Notes under the pieces: generated by a model
Told to the model about the DNA's origin: nothing
What the model saw: only the letters and a program-made list of their open reading frames with translations
Databases searched by the model: none
Shown: positions 26,461 through 36,224 of the stretch, one piece after another
How the letters are laid out: every line of letters begins with the position of its first letter
How positions within the stretch are numbered: position 1 is the stretch's first letter
Made by a program: the position numbers and the translations under genes
Origin: Planctomycetota bacterium
GTDB taxonomy: Bacteria; Planctomycetota; Phycisphaerae; Phycisphaerales; UBA5793
Reading direction: 5' to 3'
NCBI GenBank assembly: GCA_013112555.1
Contig: JABFGK010000001.1
Coordinates: forward strand, 62,001-126,000
Length of the DNA stretch: 64,000 bases

Positions 26461-28179
26461 TTATTCGCGACCGGATTCGGATTGGCCAAATGGGTCTCGA
26501 ACAGAGTGCGGAGGCCCGACGGCGCTCGGACCGTAGATGATGGCGTTCTTGCCGGAGGCTTTTGCCCGGCAGGCAGCCCGGTCGGCATGCTCGTACAACT
26601 CGCCGGGGGTATGCCCATCCCAGGGGAACGAGGCCAGGCCGGCCGAGATGGTCAGTGGCCCGGGAGCCTCGCCGCCGAGTTTCGGGAACTTGTGGGCTCG
26701 GATCTGCTCCTGGAAACGCTGGGCGATGTGCTCGATCGCATCCGGGTGCGGGGTCGTGCCGTGTCGTGAGCCGGCCGGGTCATAGAAAATAACGCCGAAC
26801 TCGTCCCCGCCGAGGCGACAGACTTTGTCACAGGGGCGGACGACGGAACTCATGAGACGAGCCGTCTCAATGAGAATCTCATCACCGGCCGAGTGCCCGT
26901 AATGATCGTTGTACGTCTTGAAGTTGTCGATATCGAAGACCAACAGCGTCAAAAACTGGCGATGCGTGCGGGCCTGAGTCACGGCCGTATCAAGAAACGA
27001 GTCGAAGAATCGTCGGTTGCCGATCCCCGTCAGGTCGTCGGTATACGCCATTTCGCGCAGCCGGGTTACGCGAGCGTGCAGGCGAAGCCAGCACCCGAGC
27101 CAGCGGGCTGCTTTGGTCAGTTGCGCAATGCAATCCGGGTGGGTGAAATCACTGCCGTGGGCCACGAGGTGACCGAATGACTCGTGATCGCATGAGACGG
27201 CGATTGCCAACTGCTGGGGTGAGCCGGCACGAAGGACCGACTCGTCAGTCACATGTTGGATCGACGTGGAACCGAGTTCGGACTGGATGCGAGTCAGTGC
27301 ATGATCGCGCAGATTCTCCGGCTGGTTCAGCAGCACCTCAACCATCTCGATATCCGACCAGGGATCAATCCCGGGAATCGGGTCATGCTGTCTTTGGGTC
27401 GGCACGTCATGCAGGGCGTCAGAGGCATCGACCGGGGCCTGAAGTTTCGGGAACCGAGGAGATGCCTTCGGTGCCGGCCGTTCGATCTGAGGCTCGGATT
27501 CAGTCTCCGGTTCAACAGGTCCCATGTCCGGCTCATCCTCGGCCGGTGCAACATCCGGTTCCACCACACTCGATACGGGTGGTACGTCCGGCACGCGCTC
27601 CGGCTCCTGCTTCAATGCTGCAGGCCCCGGCGGATCGGCCGGAACCGGGTCCTCCTCCTGAGTCGGCGAGTAGTCCATGTCAAGATCGGCGACGTCGACG
27701 TGTGATGCGATGCGGCCGGCTTCGTTGATGGCCCGCTCGAGTTGCAGTGCGGTCAGTGGGGTGAGGACATAACTGTCAAAGCCATCGGCCAGGGCGTCGG
27801 ATGCCCGAGGCTCCTGGTCCAAATCCGAAACCACGATGAGGCTGACCGATGGGTCAATCCGTCGCACCGCCGCAGTAAACTCAACCGTGTCGGTCCCGAG
27901 CGCATCAATCGAGCAGATGACCGCATCCGGTGCTGCACGCAACTCCGTGACGGCCAACTCACCGAGCGCATCGTAAATCGACGGCAGCACCGTGACAGGA
28001 CGGGCCGCAGCCTCCGTGACTGTAGCGGCAGCCTGGGATCCCACGACCAGGAGCCGACGGCGATATGAGTCGCCATACTGGTTCCCCATCGTCCCGCTTA
28101 CTTCCGATGCAGCCTCGGGATCATTCAGCTGCAGTGGATCGGATTGATGGTTTCGGTTGACCATCATCATCATCATCAT
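26461..28179 (-). CDS. Diguanylate cyclase with receiver-like N-terminus
   Basis: About 572 residues. An N-terminal receiver-like fold (LLVVGSQAAATVTEAAARPV ... AVICSIDALGTD ... LIVVSDLDQE) lacks a clear phospho-acceptor Asp. A long acidic, proline-rich linker follows (about 160-270), then a GAF-like part. The C-terminal GGDEF domain has YTDDLTGIGNRRFFDSFLD, FDIDNFKTYNDHYGHSAGDE and CRLGGDEF. An RxxD I-site (RPCD) lies five residues before GGDEF, so the enzyme should make c-di-GMP under product inhibition. The start lies in six tandem ATG codons (28162-28179), one base after the upstream stop; which ATG is used cannot be told. Confidence 0.87.
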   Translation of the reverse strand: MMMMMMVNRNHQSDPLQLNDPEAASEVSGTMGNQYGDSYRRRLLVVGSQAAATVTEAAARPVTVLPSIYDALGELAVTELRAAPDAVICSIDALGTDTVEFTAAVRRIDPSVSLIVVSDLDQEPRASDALADGFDSYVLTPLTALQLERAINEAGRIASHVDVADLDMDYSPTQEEDPVPADPPGPAALKQEPERVPDVPPVSSVVEPDVAPAEDEPDMGPVEPETESEPQIERPAPKASPRFPKLQAPVDASDALHDVPTQRQHDPIPGIDPWSDIEMVEVLLNQPENLRDHALTRIQSELGSTSIQHVTDESVLRAGSPQQLAIAVSCDHESFGHLVAHGSDFTHPDCIAQLTKAARWLGCWLRLHARVTRLREMAYTDDLTGIGNRRFFDSFLDTAVTQARTHRQFLTLLVFDIDNFKTYNDHYGHSAGDEILIETARLMSSVVRPCDKVCRLGGDEFGVIFYDPAGSRHGTTPHPDAIEHIAQRFQEQIRAHKFPKLGGEAPGPLTISAGLASFPWDGHTPGELYEHADRAACRAKASGKNAIIYGPSAVGPPHSVRDPFGQSESGRE

Positions 28180-28180
28180 C

Positions 28181-29008
28181 TCACGACTCCGATTCCGGAT
28201 CATCAGGACTCAGAAGCATCGCCAACTCCTCACTCGTGACGGCTTCATCGGGATCACTCTCATCGGACTTGGGCTTGAGTTGCGGCTCGAGTTCCACTTC
28301 GTCGTCCGGGGCTTCCGCCCGGTCGATGTGGCGACCGTTGCCGTTTGTCTGCTGGTTCATCTCGGGCTGCGGCCGTGCCTCATCTTCATCAAACACCGGC
28401 CCATCCGAATCGTCGGTGTCTGATTCCCCGGGGTGCAGCCGCAACGGCGGCGACACGGGCACGGGGTCGTCGGGCGGGGGCGTGGTCACAGGGCGCGGCT
28501 TTGGCAGCCCGACCGGTCTCGTGTGGATTTCCGGAACCGGATCCTCGCGGTCCTCTGACACACCTGCCTCATCGAGCGGCGGCGATGCCATGGGCCCCAG
28601 CCTGGGATTCCCATGCGGGTCATAACACCATCGAAGTACATTCGGATAATACCGGGCCACAGCACCATTCAGCGCCGGCGAGGCATGAATCCGGTGCGGC
28701 TCGACCATCAGCAGGATCATCGGCGTCCGCTCCGGCAGTTGCGGCTGATCGTCGTGCTCATCTGGATCCTCGTCATAACACGCGGACCACTGCTGCCGGT
28801 ACTCGATCTCGCTCAATCCCAACTCAGCCATGACGGCCGATGGGCTGGAAACGGTTGTCACAACCAGGTTTCTTGCTCTCAGCGAGGACATGAGTTCCTC
28901 GGGCGCTGCGGCCCCATGCGAAAGCAGCACAATGCAGCGCACGTCACCGCCAGCCCCAAAGCGGGCCGATGATGCTGAACCGGTATGGTCGTGCGCTCCC
29001 GGCACCAT
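28181..29008 (-). CDS. Acidic receiver-like protein of unknown function
   Basis: 275 residues from ATG 29008, preceded by GAGGAAGG; ATG 29035 is an alternative. The first 130 residues have an alpha/beta pattern (RCIVLLSHGAAAPEELMSSL, LVVTTVSSPSAVMAEL, MILLMVEPHRI) like a degenerate receiver, and the rest is a disordered, Pro/Asp/Glu-rich tail. It ends one base before the diguanylate cyclase start, so translational coupling is very likely. The same mix of receiver-like head and acidic Pro-rich stretch occurs in the cyclase. The two may form one signalling unit; this is an inference. Confidence 0.6.
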   Translation of the reverse strand: MVPGAHDHTGSASSARFGAGGDVRCIVLLSHGAAAPEELMSSLRARNLVVTTVSSPSAVMAELGLSEIEYRQQWSACYDEDPDEHDDQPQLPERTPMILLMVEPHRIHASPALNGAVARYYPNVLRWCYDPHGNPRLGPMASPPLDEAGVSEDREDPVPEIHTRPVGLPKPRPVTTPPPDDPVPVSPPLRLHPGESDTDDSDGPVFDEDEARPQPEMNQQTNGNGRHIDRAEAPDDEVELEPQLKPKSDESDPDEAVTSEELAMLLSPDDPESES

Positions 29009-29234
29009 CTCACCTTCCTCGTCCTGTGATACCATACCAAGTCTATCGCGTTTGTGTTGCCCTGACACACAAAAACCCCGCCGGACTGTTCGCCAGAATG
29101 GAGATCACCTGTACCCGAATCCTGTCCCGGAGCGAATTGACCGCGATAGGATGAGCCGGAGTCCGGCCTGACAGACGAAGTCGAAGTCTGCCTGGATTAA
29201 CACGAGCCCGTGCCATTGACGAGGAGATATACCG

Positions 29235-31490
29235 ATGCGACATCCATCTTTCCTGTGCATTGCAGCCGCCTTCTCAATGGCCCTCGTGAGTATCACCGGC
29301 ACAGCGATGGCAGTGCCGCAGCATGACCCGCTCGACGAGGCCCTGTCTCAGGCCGGTCTGCAGCGGGCTGATCTGGGCTGGCGACCCAAAGGATACTGGA
29401 GCGGGTACCCGGCTGATATCCCCTACAAACTTCGGCAGTTCGACGATCTGTTGGCTGAGCCTCTGGCCAATGTGTCGTACATGCGGACGATGGGGAATGC
29501 AGCCCGGCTGTACCTCGACCCGGCCACACTCGATGAGCCGATCGGCGGCGCGATCGCCGGCAACATCTATCAGGCCGTTCATCGACTCGGCGTCGTGCGA
29601 AAGACGGGGGTCTTCCGCTCCTATTCGTGCAACCTGACTGCCGAGCCGACACCGCTGTATGAAGCGATGATTCAGTTGTACGGTCAGGCCGGTCGGGAAA
29701 CACGCTTCATTACATTTGGGCAGGAGTCTCCCTACCCCATGCTCGAAAAGGAACTGGCTGCCGAATGTGCCAACGTGCCGGACCCGATCAATCCGATTCT
29801 CGGGCGGCTGGTCCTTGATGTACTCGATGCACACCACTGGGCATCATTGTCGTTTCGAAATGTCACACTCGAGCAGCGGACGGTGGTCGCCCAGCGGTTG
29901 AATGTCGGTGAGGAGATGACCGATGCGCTGGAGTACTGCCCGGAGTTTGATGATGTGTCCAACGCGTGGGATGAGCCGAGCATGTGGTATGCCGGCCTGA
30001 AGTGCGCGGAGGCATTGGATCGGGCTCGTGCCGGGTTGAAGGCAGCGATGGCCGAAGGTGCCGTCGGCGACTTCTCATTTGACTGGGAATCACCGTTCGG
30101 CTGGGTCCGCATTCGGGGGGCCGGGGATGATACGGTCGATGGCAACAACGCGTTACTCATCGTCGATCTTGGTGGCGATGATGTATACACCGGCTCCGCA
30201 GCATCCAGCAATGCCCAGCGGCCGATCGGTCTGTTGCTCGATCTGGAAGGCAATGATCAGTACGGCGGGACGCTGTGCACGCAGGGAGCGGGCATCACCG
30301 GCATCGGCATGTTGCTCGATGCAGAAGGTGACGATCGATACAGTGCGAAACACATGTCACAGGGCGTCGGCCAGTTCGGCCTCGGCGCGTGTATCGATCT
30401 GGAAGGCGACGATGTGTACAACGCCGGCTACTCGTCGCAGGGATGCGGGTATTTTGGGATCGGGCTGTGCCTCGATGCAGAAGGCGACGATGAATATCGC
30501 CTGCTGGCCGACGGGCAGGGGCTGGGGGGCGTGGCCGGCGTCGGGGTGCTGGCCGACCGGGAAGGCAATGACCTCTATTACGCCGAGCCGAACGGGGCGA
30601 TCTCCGGGCGGTTCTCCTATCACTCGGAGAAGAAGATGTCAGTCTCCAATGCCCAGGGCTGTGCGCTGGGTCGTCGCGGCGATGGGGGTGACGGGCACTC
30701 CTGGGCCGGCGGCATGGGGGCGCTGGTCGATCTCGAAGGGGACGACCGGTATGTCTCCGGCAACTGGAGTCAGGGAACCGGCTACTGGTTCGGCATGGGG
30801 TTCCTGTATGACGGCGACGGCAATGACTCCTATCGAGGCAGTGTCTGGTCGCAAGGGGCCGGCGCACACTTCTGCATCGGCGTGATTGTCGACGACGGCG
30901 ATGGCAACGATCACCACTTGGCCGCGGAAACGAGTACGAACTCACTCGCATTCGGGCATGATTTCGCCGTGGCCATGCTTCTTAACATGGGCGGAAATGA
31001 TATCTATGAGTTGCAGGGCGGCGGGATGGGGATGTCGATCAATCGCTCGGTGGCAATGCTGATCGATGCCGGGGGTGATGACATCTACAGGATGGCAGCC
31101 GACTCGGTTCCGGGGAGCGCCCGCTATGATGCTGCACGCTTTGCCGATTGGTCGGGGTACTCGACCTACTTTGCCGATGCCTCGTCGGTAGGCCTCTTTC
31201 TCGATGCCGGAGGGCATGACAGTTATGAAGTGGCCCGCGTCATCCCTGAGCATCATGCGATTCACATGCCGTCGGCCTTTGCTGAGCGATTGGACAAACA
31301 AAACGAGTCGGTACTCGACATCATGCACATGCTGGACGGCTGCGGGAACAACCGGAAGTGGGGGGATGGGCCGGATTCTGCCAACTGGGCCGTCCGGAAC
31401 TTCGGGATCGGCGTTGATACCGAGACCGACGCTGTGATTAACTGGTTGCCGATCCCATCAAAACCTGTAGGCGGCAAGGTCAGGCCATAG
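29235..31490 (+). CDS. Secreted protein with twelve tandem GDD-Y repeats
   Basis: 751 residues with a signal peptide (AAFSMALVSITGTAMA). Residues 1-290 are a mostly helical domain I do not recognise. From about 300 to 665 there are about twelve repeats of about 26 residues with consensus h-h-h-D-x-E-G-D-D-x-Y-x5-S-Q-G-x-G-x-x-G-h-G, for example LLLDLEGNDQYGG, MLLDAEGDDRYSA, ACIDLEGDDVYNA and LCLDAEGDDEYRL. The regular Asp/Gly spacing suggests a parallel beta-helix or beta-roll with bound calcium on one side. A large insertion splits two repeats near 445-485. It is probably extracellular; function unknown. No operon partner. Confidence 0.7.
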   Translation: MRHPSFLCIAAAFSMALVSITGTAMAVPQHDPLDEALSQAGLQRADLGWRPKGYWSGYPADIPYKLRQFDDLLAEPLANVSYMRTMGNAARLYLDPATLDEPIGGAIAGNIYQAVHRLGVVRKTGVFRSYSCNLTAEPTPLYEAMIQLYGQAGRETRFITFGQESPYPMLEKELAAECANVPDPINPILGRLVLDVLDAHHWASLSFRNVTLEQRTVVAQRLNVGEEMTDALEYCPEFDDVSNAWDEPSMWYAGLKCAEALDRARAGLKAAMAEGAVGDFSFDWESPFGWVRIRGAGDDTVDGNNALLIVDLGGDDVYTGSAASSNAQRPIGLLLDLEGNDQYGGTLCTQGAGITGIGMLLDAEGDDRYSAKHMSQGVGQFGLGACIDLEGDDVYNAGYSSQGCGYFGIGLCLDAEGDDEYRLLADGQGLGGVAGVGVLADREGNDLYYAEPNGAISGRFSYHSEKKMSVSNAQGCALGRRGDGGDGHSWAGGMGALVDLEGDDRYVSGNWSQGTGYWFGMGFLYDGDGNDSYRGSVWSQGAGAHFCIGVIVDDGDGNDHHLAAETSTNSLAFGHDFAVAMLLNMGGNDIYELQGGGMGMSINRSVAMLIDAGGDDIYRMAADSVPGSARYDAARFADWSGYSTYFADASSVGLFLDAGGHDSYEVARVIPEHHAIHMPSAFAERLDKQNESVLDIMHMLDGCGNNRKWGDGPDSANWAVRNFGIGVDTETDAVINWLPIPSKPVGGKVRP

Positions 31491-31531
31491 ACACGGTACT
31501 TGTCCGGGAATTAGCCGCGAGGCGAAGTCTT

Positions 31532-31573
31532 GTAGGTCAGGTCAACGCTGTCCGCAGCGGCAGACCTGACACC
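31532..31573. repeat. REP-like hairpin related to the 3706/3979/5076 repeats
   Basis: GTAGGTCAGGTCAACGC, then a GTCCGC/GCGG hairpin, then CAGACCTGAC: a diverged copy of the repeat core at 3706, 3979 and 5076. It lies in the 154-bp gap between the GDD-repeat gene and the convergent beta-phosphoglucomutase gene. Confidence 0.6.
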
Positions 31574-31644
31574 GTATTCGTTCGAGAGTTAGCCGAGCGC
31601 GAGCGCCCGATTGTCAGCGATCCGAGGTTGACAGCCCTGTTCAA

Positions 31645-32334
31645 TCAGCGCCGGGTGTGCAGCAGTGAAAAAATCCGCTCAACCGTCAGTTCCTCCAGAT
31701 CAGCACACGCATCATCAACCCCCGCAAGGTTCCCCTCCCCGTGCGCCGCGGTCAGGCCGATCACTCTCATTCCGGCTGCCCGGGCTGCCTCGACACCTGA
31801 TTGGGCATCCTCAATGACGATGCAACGTGATGGGGCAATATTAAGTGCTGCTGCAGCCTTGAGAAAAACTTCCGGATCCGGTTTTGAGGCACTGATGTCA
31901 TTGCCGTCAACGAGCGCATGCAATCGATGGCGAATACCAAGCCGGTCGACAATCATCCCGGCATTCTTGCTCGATGATGCAATCGCCATTCTCGCACTGT
32001 GTGCTGCCAGATCATCAAGCAGATCGGCAGCACCGGGGGCGAGGTCGTCGGGACCCAGCCCGGCAAGGCGACGGCGATAGTCCGCATTCTTCTCGGTCGC
32101 CATCGCCAACTTCTCATGTTCTGAGAACGTGCGTGATGTGCCTTCCAGGATAATGTCCAGGCTCTCCAGTCGGCCGATGCCGCGCAGGCGATGGTTGATC
32201 ATTCGATCAAATGGGATTTTATGCTTCGCTGTCAGGGCGAGCCAGCTCTGGTAGTGCAACTCGTCAGTCGTGACGAGGACGCCATCCAGATCAAAGATCA
32301 CCGCACAGGGCGAAGATGGATGCGTTGACATCAT
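31645..32334 (-). CDS. pgmB: Beta-phosphoglucomutase (HAD superfamily)
   Basis: 229 residues. The HAD motifs are in order: AVIFDLDGVLVTTDELHY (nucleophile Asp and acid/base Asp), ASSSKNAGMIVDRLG (Ser), KPDPEVFLKAA (Lys) and VIEDAQSGVEAARAAGM (acidic pair). The cap start with YHYQSW-like YQSWLALTAKHKIPFD and the LRGIGR segment are typical of beta-phosphoglucomutase. It interconverts beta-glucose 1-phosphate and glucose 6-phosphate. The start overlaps the stop of the GH65 phosphorylase gene by 4 bp, so the phosphorylase product passes straight to this enzyme. Confidence 0.92.
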   Translation of the reverse strand: MMSTHPSSPCAVIFDLDGVLVTTDELHYQSWLALTAKHKIPFDRMINHRLRGIGRLESLDIILEGTSRTFSEHEKLAMATEKNADYRRRLAGLGPDDLAPGAADLLDDLAAHSARMAIASSSKNAGMIVDRLGIRHRLHALVDGNDISASKPDPEVFLKAAAALNIAPSRCIVIEDAQSGVEAARAAGMRVIGLTAAHGEGNLAGVDDACADLEELTVERIFSLLHTRR

Positions 32335-34655
32335 GGCTCGGTCACCTGCCCTTCAATGGTCCAGGAGCCGCCTGCATTAATAACAGTCTCAGCCTGCTCA
32401 CGACCGAGAATCCGAATCGGCAACGCCCTGGCACCGTCTCTGTTCTCAATCACCAGTCGATATGCACCGTCCAGTGTCGCGCTCGATACGGCGATCCGGA
32501 CCCTTTGCCCTCTCCAAACGAGCGGGACTGCTACATGCTGCCACGCCTTTGGCAAACGAGGCTTGAGAGTGAGTGTATCGGCCCACAAAGCCGATTGATG
32601 CCCGAGGAAGCCGAAGACGATTGCCTGCCAGACCGCGCCGGCATTGGCTATATGAATGCCCTCGGCTGCCTCATGCAAGTCCAGACGCGAGCACTTCAGC
32701 CAGTACTTCCAAGCGTCCTCCACCAAGCCGAGTCGACAGGCAATGATGCAGTGAATGCCGGCCGACAGCGAGGAATCGTGTGTCGTGATCGGCTCGTAAT
32801 ACTCCCAGGCCGTGCGAACCTGGTCATCGGTGAAGTCGCGCGGAAACGCTGCCATCAGCATGAGAACGTCTGCCTGTTTCGGGCAACGGGACGCATACAC
32901 CTGCTCATTCGCTACCTGTGAGGCAAATGTCCGTGACCGGTCCGTCCACAGCAAGTCGAAATCGGGATCAAGCATCTTATCGAAGCCGTCACATTGAAGG
33001 ATCAAACCCAGGTCATCCGGATGAGTCAGGATTGGGAGTTCTCGTGCCCGCTGAGCAAAGGCATCACACTCAGATTGGTCGGCGCCGGCAGCCCTCCCAT
33101 ACTGCGAGGCAAGTCTCAGATTGAACGCGACCATGTGATTCGTGTACGCGTTGTTGTCACACAGCGGCGTGTACTCGTCCGGTCCCATGACGTCACACAG
33201 CCCGGTACTCGCATCCGTACGCTGCATCCAGAATCGTGCAGTCTCCACCAGCACCCGCCCCGCCGCACCGGACCAGAAAGGCGCGTGCTCTGCTGCTGTC
33301 GTACAAGTCGCCGCCGCGTAATGTGCCAGACCGTACACGACATCAGCCGTCACATGGAGTTCGTGATCTGCGTACTTCGGGCTCGGGCAACATTCGTTGC
33401 CAAGATGATCCGACTCCCACGGGTAGCACGCGCCGGGTAGGCCGTGTCGTCCTGCATTCTCCATCGCAGCGGCTAGAGTATTAATACGGAAGTCCGTCAG
33501 GGTGGCTGCCAAATGCGGTCGCGTGTACACGTAGTACGGCAGGAGAAACATCTCGGTATCCCAGAAGAAGCGACCCCAATACGCCTCACCTGAGTAGCCC
33601 TTCGCATCAACAGCAACCCGCGAGTCGTTCGGCACATGCACGCGCTGGAGGTGAAAGAGCGAGCAACGTACTACACACTGGCAGTCACAGTCGCCGTCAT
33701 CCCGTTTACAATCCTCGGTCGTCCCGATTGTAATATCGGCTGCATCCCAGTGCTGCTGACAGGCAGCGACATGCTTCTGCAACTCCTGTTCATAGGTGTA
33801 CTTCGCACTGTGATGGACAACGTCAGCGGCAGACCGTCGATCGGCCGGGTCGCGGCTGGTGGTGATCGCTGTGCGCTTCTCAACGCTGCACCTGGACTTG
33901 GGAGTCACGTCAATATGAAAGACGAACCCTCCACAGCGAACCGAGGATACAGGTTGCAACACACACGCAGCGCCGATCACAGCATGGCAGGACGCGATCG
34001 TCACCGTGTCATCCCGGTCAGTCCGGACCGAACAGACGACTGTGTCCGGCTCATCAAACGCCCAGCCGATTGAAGTGAAGTGGTCGTAGCCATTGGTATG
34101 TACCGACGCGTCAATGGCCGATCGGAGTTGGAGCGTGCACGGCAGATCCGATTCGATGGTCACCCGCTGCAGGCACAGCCGTTGTTGCTCATCGGCTTTC
34201 GAGATGGTGCGCTCAAAGGACAAGCGCAGCACATGCCCGGACCGAGTGTGCCAGGTGAGCGTGCGGGTCAGCACAGCCCGTTTGAGATCGAGTACTCGCG
34301 AGTAGTCCCTGATTCGGTTTTGCTGCATGTCGAGCCATTCGCCATCCACAATCGGCATCAGCCCGAGAAACCACGGCAAATTAATCAGTTCAGTATTGAG
34401 CAGTGGATGGGTGCCGTAGATTCCGGGGACAAATGTCCCCCAGCGCGAAGTGGGGTGCGGCATCTGTTCACTGGTCACATCGGCCGGCGTCCGCGTGTAT
34501 GGATCGTTCTGCGGGCAGCCGGTCAGATGCTCCTCGAACGAACCGCGGACGTGCAGCAGACCGTTGCCGAGTGTGAACAGGCCCTCGGCTGCTTTGGCAG
34601 TTGCGGGGTTGAAGGCGGATTCGGTAATGGACCAACTGTCGGCAGAGCGTCTCAT
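32331..34655 (-). CDS. Glycoside hydrolase family 65 disaccharide phosphorylase
   Basis: 774 residues from ATG 34655, chosen for CCGGAG about 9 nt upstream and because the N-terminus then matches the family (WSITESAFNPATAKAAEGLFT, then GNGLLHVRGSFEE). GYSGEAYWGRFFWDTEMFLLP and DVMGPDEYTP carry the catalytic region; the Glu in GPDEY is the general acid. GH65 enzymes split alpha-linked disaccharides (maltose, trehalose, kojibiose, nigerose) with phosphate to give glucose plus beta-glucose 1-phosphate. The linked pgmB confirms a phosphorolytic, not hydrolytic, role. Which disaccharide is used cannot be decided here. No transporter lies beside it. Confidence 0.9.
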   Translation of the reverse strand: MRRSADSWSITESAFNPATAKAAEGLFTLGNGLLHVRGSFEEHLTGCPQNDPYTRTPADVTSEQMPHPTSRWGTFVPGIYGTHPLLNTELINLPWFLGLMPIVDGEWLDMQQNRIRDYSRVLDLKRAVLTRTLTWHTRSGHVLRLSFERTISKADEQQRLCLQRVTIESDLPCTLQLRSAIDASVHTNGYDHFTSIGWAFDEPDTVVCSVRTDRDDTVTIASCHAVIGAACVLQPVSSVRCGGFVFHIDVTPKSRCSVEKRTAITTSRDPADRRSAADVVHHSAKYTYEQELQKHVAACQQHWDAADITIGTTEDCKRDDGDCDCQCVVRCSLFHLQRVHVPNDSRVAVDAKGYSGEAYWGRFFWDTEMFLLPYYVYTRPHLAATLTDFRINTLAAAMENAGRHGLPGACYPWESDHLGNECCPSPKYADHELHVTADVVYGLAHYAAATCTTAAEHAPFWSGAAGRVLVETARFWMQRTDASTGLCDVMGPDEYTPLCDNNAYTNHMVAFNLRLASQYGRAAGADQSECDAFAQRARELPILTHPDDLGLILQCDGFDKMLDPDFDLLWTDRSRTFASQVANEQVYASRCPKQADVLMLMAAFPRDFTDDQVRTAWEYYEPITTHDSSLSAGIHCIIACRLGLVEDAWKYWLKCSRLDLHEAAEGIHIANAGAVWQAIVFGFLGHQSALWADTLTLKPRLPKAWQHVAVPLVWRGQRVRIAVSSATLDGAYRLVIENRDGARALPIRILGREQAETVINAGGSWTIEGQVTEP

Positions 34656-34842
34656 GGCATGCAGGCTCCGGGTGCTCGGATGGCGCACCATCATAGCAAC
34701 AGCCATTTTCACATCGACGAAGCCGGATCCTCCGGCAATGTGACTTGTGTGCCGGTCAAAATGCCTGTATCCTGATGCTGCCTGGGAGCGGGCTTATACT
34801 TGGCAAATGAATCACTCGCATGGGCGCAAGGAGTACCGCAGC

Positions 34843-36192
34843 ATGATTTCACGATTCCATACCCTCACACTCGCTGTCGGGACCGTCTTCGCCTGTGGAG
34901 CTATGGCCGGCAGCGCGCCGACCGACGACTCGCTGTTCGAAGCCCCGGCCCGGCTCAAGGCCGGGGACGGGTATATCGACACCGATGTCGGCCACGCTGC
35001 GCCGTATCTCTACGACTTCAACCGCAACGGCAAGGACGATCTGCTCGTCGGCCAGTTCGGCGAGGGCAAACTGCGGATCTACCTGAACCGGGGCTCAAAC
35101 GCTGAGCCGGTGTACGGGGCTGATTTCCAGTGGTTCAAGGCGGATCATGAGTTCGGCACCGTCCCCTCGGGCTGATGCGTGGGATTCAGTCCACAGTTGG
35201 TGGACTTGAACGGCGACGGGCATGACGACATCATCAGCGGCTCCTACTGGCCGGGCACCATCTATGTCTTTGACGGCACGGGAAAAGGCGAATATGCCAA
35301 AGGCCGTGCACTCACAGATGCCTCCGGACGGGAACTGAACCCGGGACCGGAATGGGAGTCTGAAGACGAGCCCCAGATGCAAAGCCTCGCCTCCGTGCCG
35401 TTTGCGTATGACTACGACGCTGACGGTGACTTTGATCTGATATCCGGCAACATCGAGGGTGGCGTGATCCTGATTGAGAACGTCGGCACCGCTCATGCGC
35501 CGAAGTTCTCAGCCGACCGTGTCAGGATCCAGGCCAACGGGGCGGATCTCATGGTCAACATGGGCGACTCCGGGCCGGTGGTGGCCGACTGGGATACCGA
35601 CGGCAAGCCGGACCTCATCGTCGGGGCCGGCGACGGATCCGTCACCTGGTTCCGGAATACCGGGTCCCGCACGGTGCCCGTGTATGCAGAAGGCGTCGAG
35701 TTGATCGATGCGATGCCGATGGAGGGCGACGGCTCTAACTACATGCTCGAACCCGGGCAACAGCCGGATCGTGCCGGCACGCGAACGAAGGTGTGCGTCA
35801 CGGATTACAACCGCGATGGGCTGATCGACCTGCTGGTCGGGGATGTCCGCTACCAGAGCCGACCCGAGCCGGATCTGACCGATGAGCAGATCGAGTTACG
35901 GGATCGATTGCAGGCCCGACTTGACGAACTGAATGCAGCGATCGGTGCCCTCTACGAAGCGGAAGCGGCAAAGGCAAACGCTGAAGGCAACGTCAATGCG
36001 CCAATCCGGATTGAGCCGGACGATGAGCGCGTGGCAGATCTGTATGGGGAGATGGGTGAACTGAGCGATCAGTTGGCGCCGCTCCAGGCCGGCATGGACA
36101 TCCACGGCTGGGTGTGGTATTACCAGCGCAAACCTGCCGACAATGATGTGTCGCCCAAGACGGCACAAGTCGGCATGGGGGCTGGAGGCTGA
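34843..36192 (+). CDS. Secreted FG-GAP/VCBS repeat protein with in-frame UGA (candidate selenoprotein)
   Basis: 449 codons from ATG 34843 (AAGGAG upstream), signal peptide LTLAVGTVFACGAMAG. Codon 111 (35173-35175) is TGA with no frame change on either side: ...EFGTVPSG-UGA-CVGFSPQLVDLNGDGHDD. The parts before and after are one FG-GAP propeller with calcium loops DFNRNGKDD, DLNGDGHDD, DYDADGDFD, DWDTDGKPD and DYNRDGLID. A 7-bp hairpin with an AGUUG loop starts 12 nt after the UGA, as in bacterial SECIS elements, so Sec111 next to Cys112 is plausible. A C-terminal coiled coil (about 345-425) follows. Without Sec insertion it is a nonsense-mutated pseudogene. Confidence 0.7.
35188..35206 (+). 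promoter_or_regulatory. Candidate bacterial SECIS hairpin
   Basis: AGTCCAC-AGTTG-GTGGACT: seven perfect base pairs and a five-base loop whose second base is G followed by U. It starts 12 nt after the in-frame UGA. The E. coli fdhF SECIS has an 11-nt spacer, a 17-nt upper hairpin and a GU in the loop; here the inner hairpin GTCCAC...GTGGAC is also 17 nt. The loop G is 20 nt past the UGA. Confidence 0.55.
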
Positions 36193-36224
36193 CCGGGCCT
36201 TCTGTGTCTCAAGGTGGTACTGAA

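Noticed and set aside
34843..36192. Simple reading of the UGA as a nonsense mutation
   Set aside because: Kept as an alternative, but the adjacent Cys and the hairpin at SECIS-like spacing make Sec the more economical reading until sel genes are checked.
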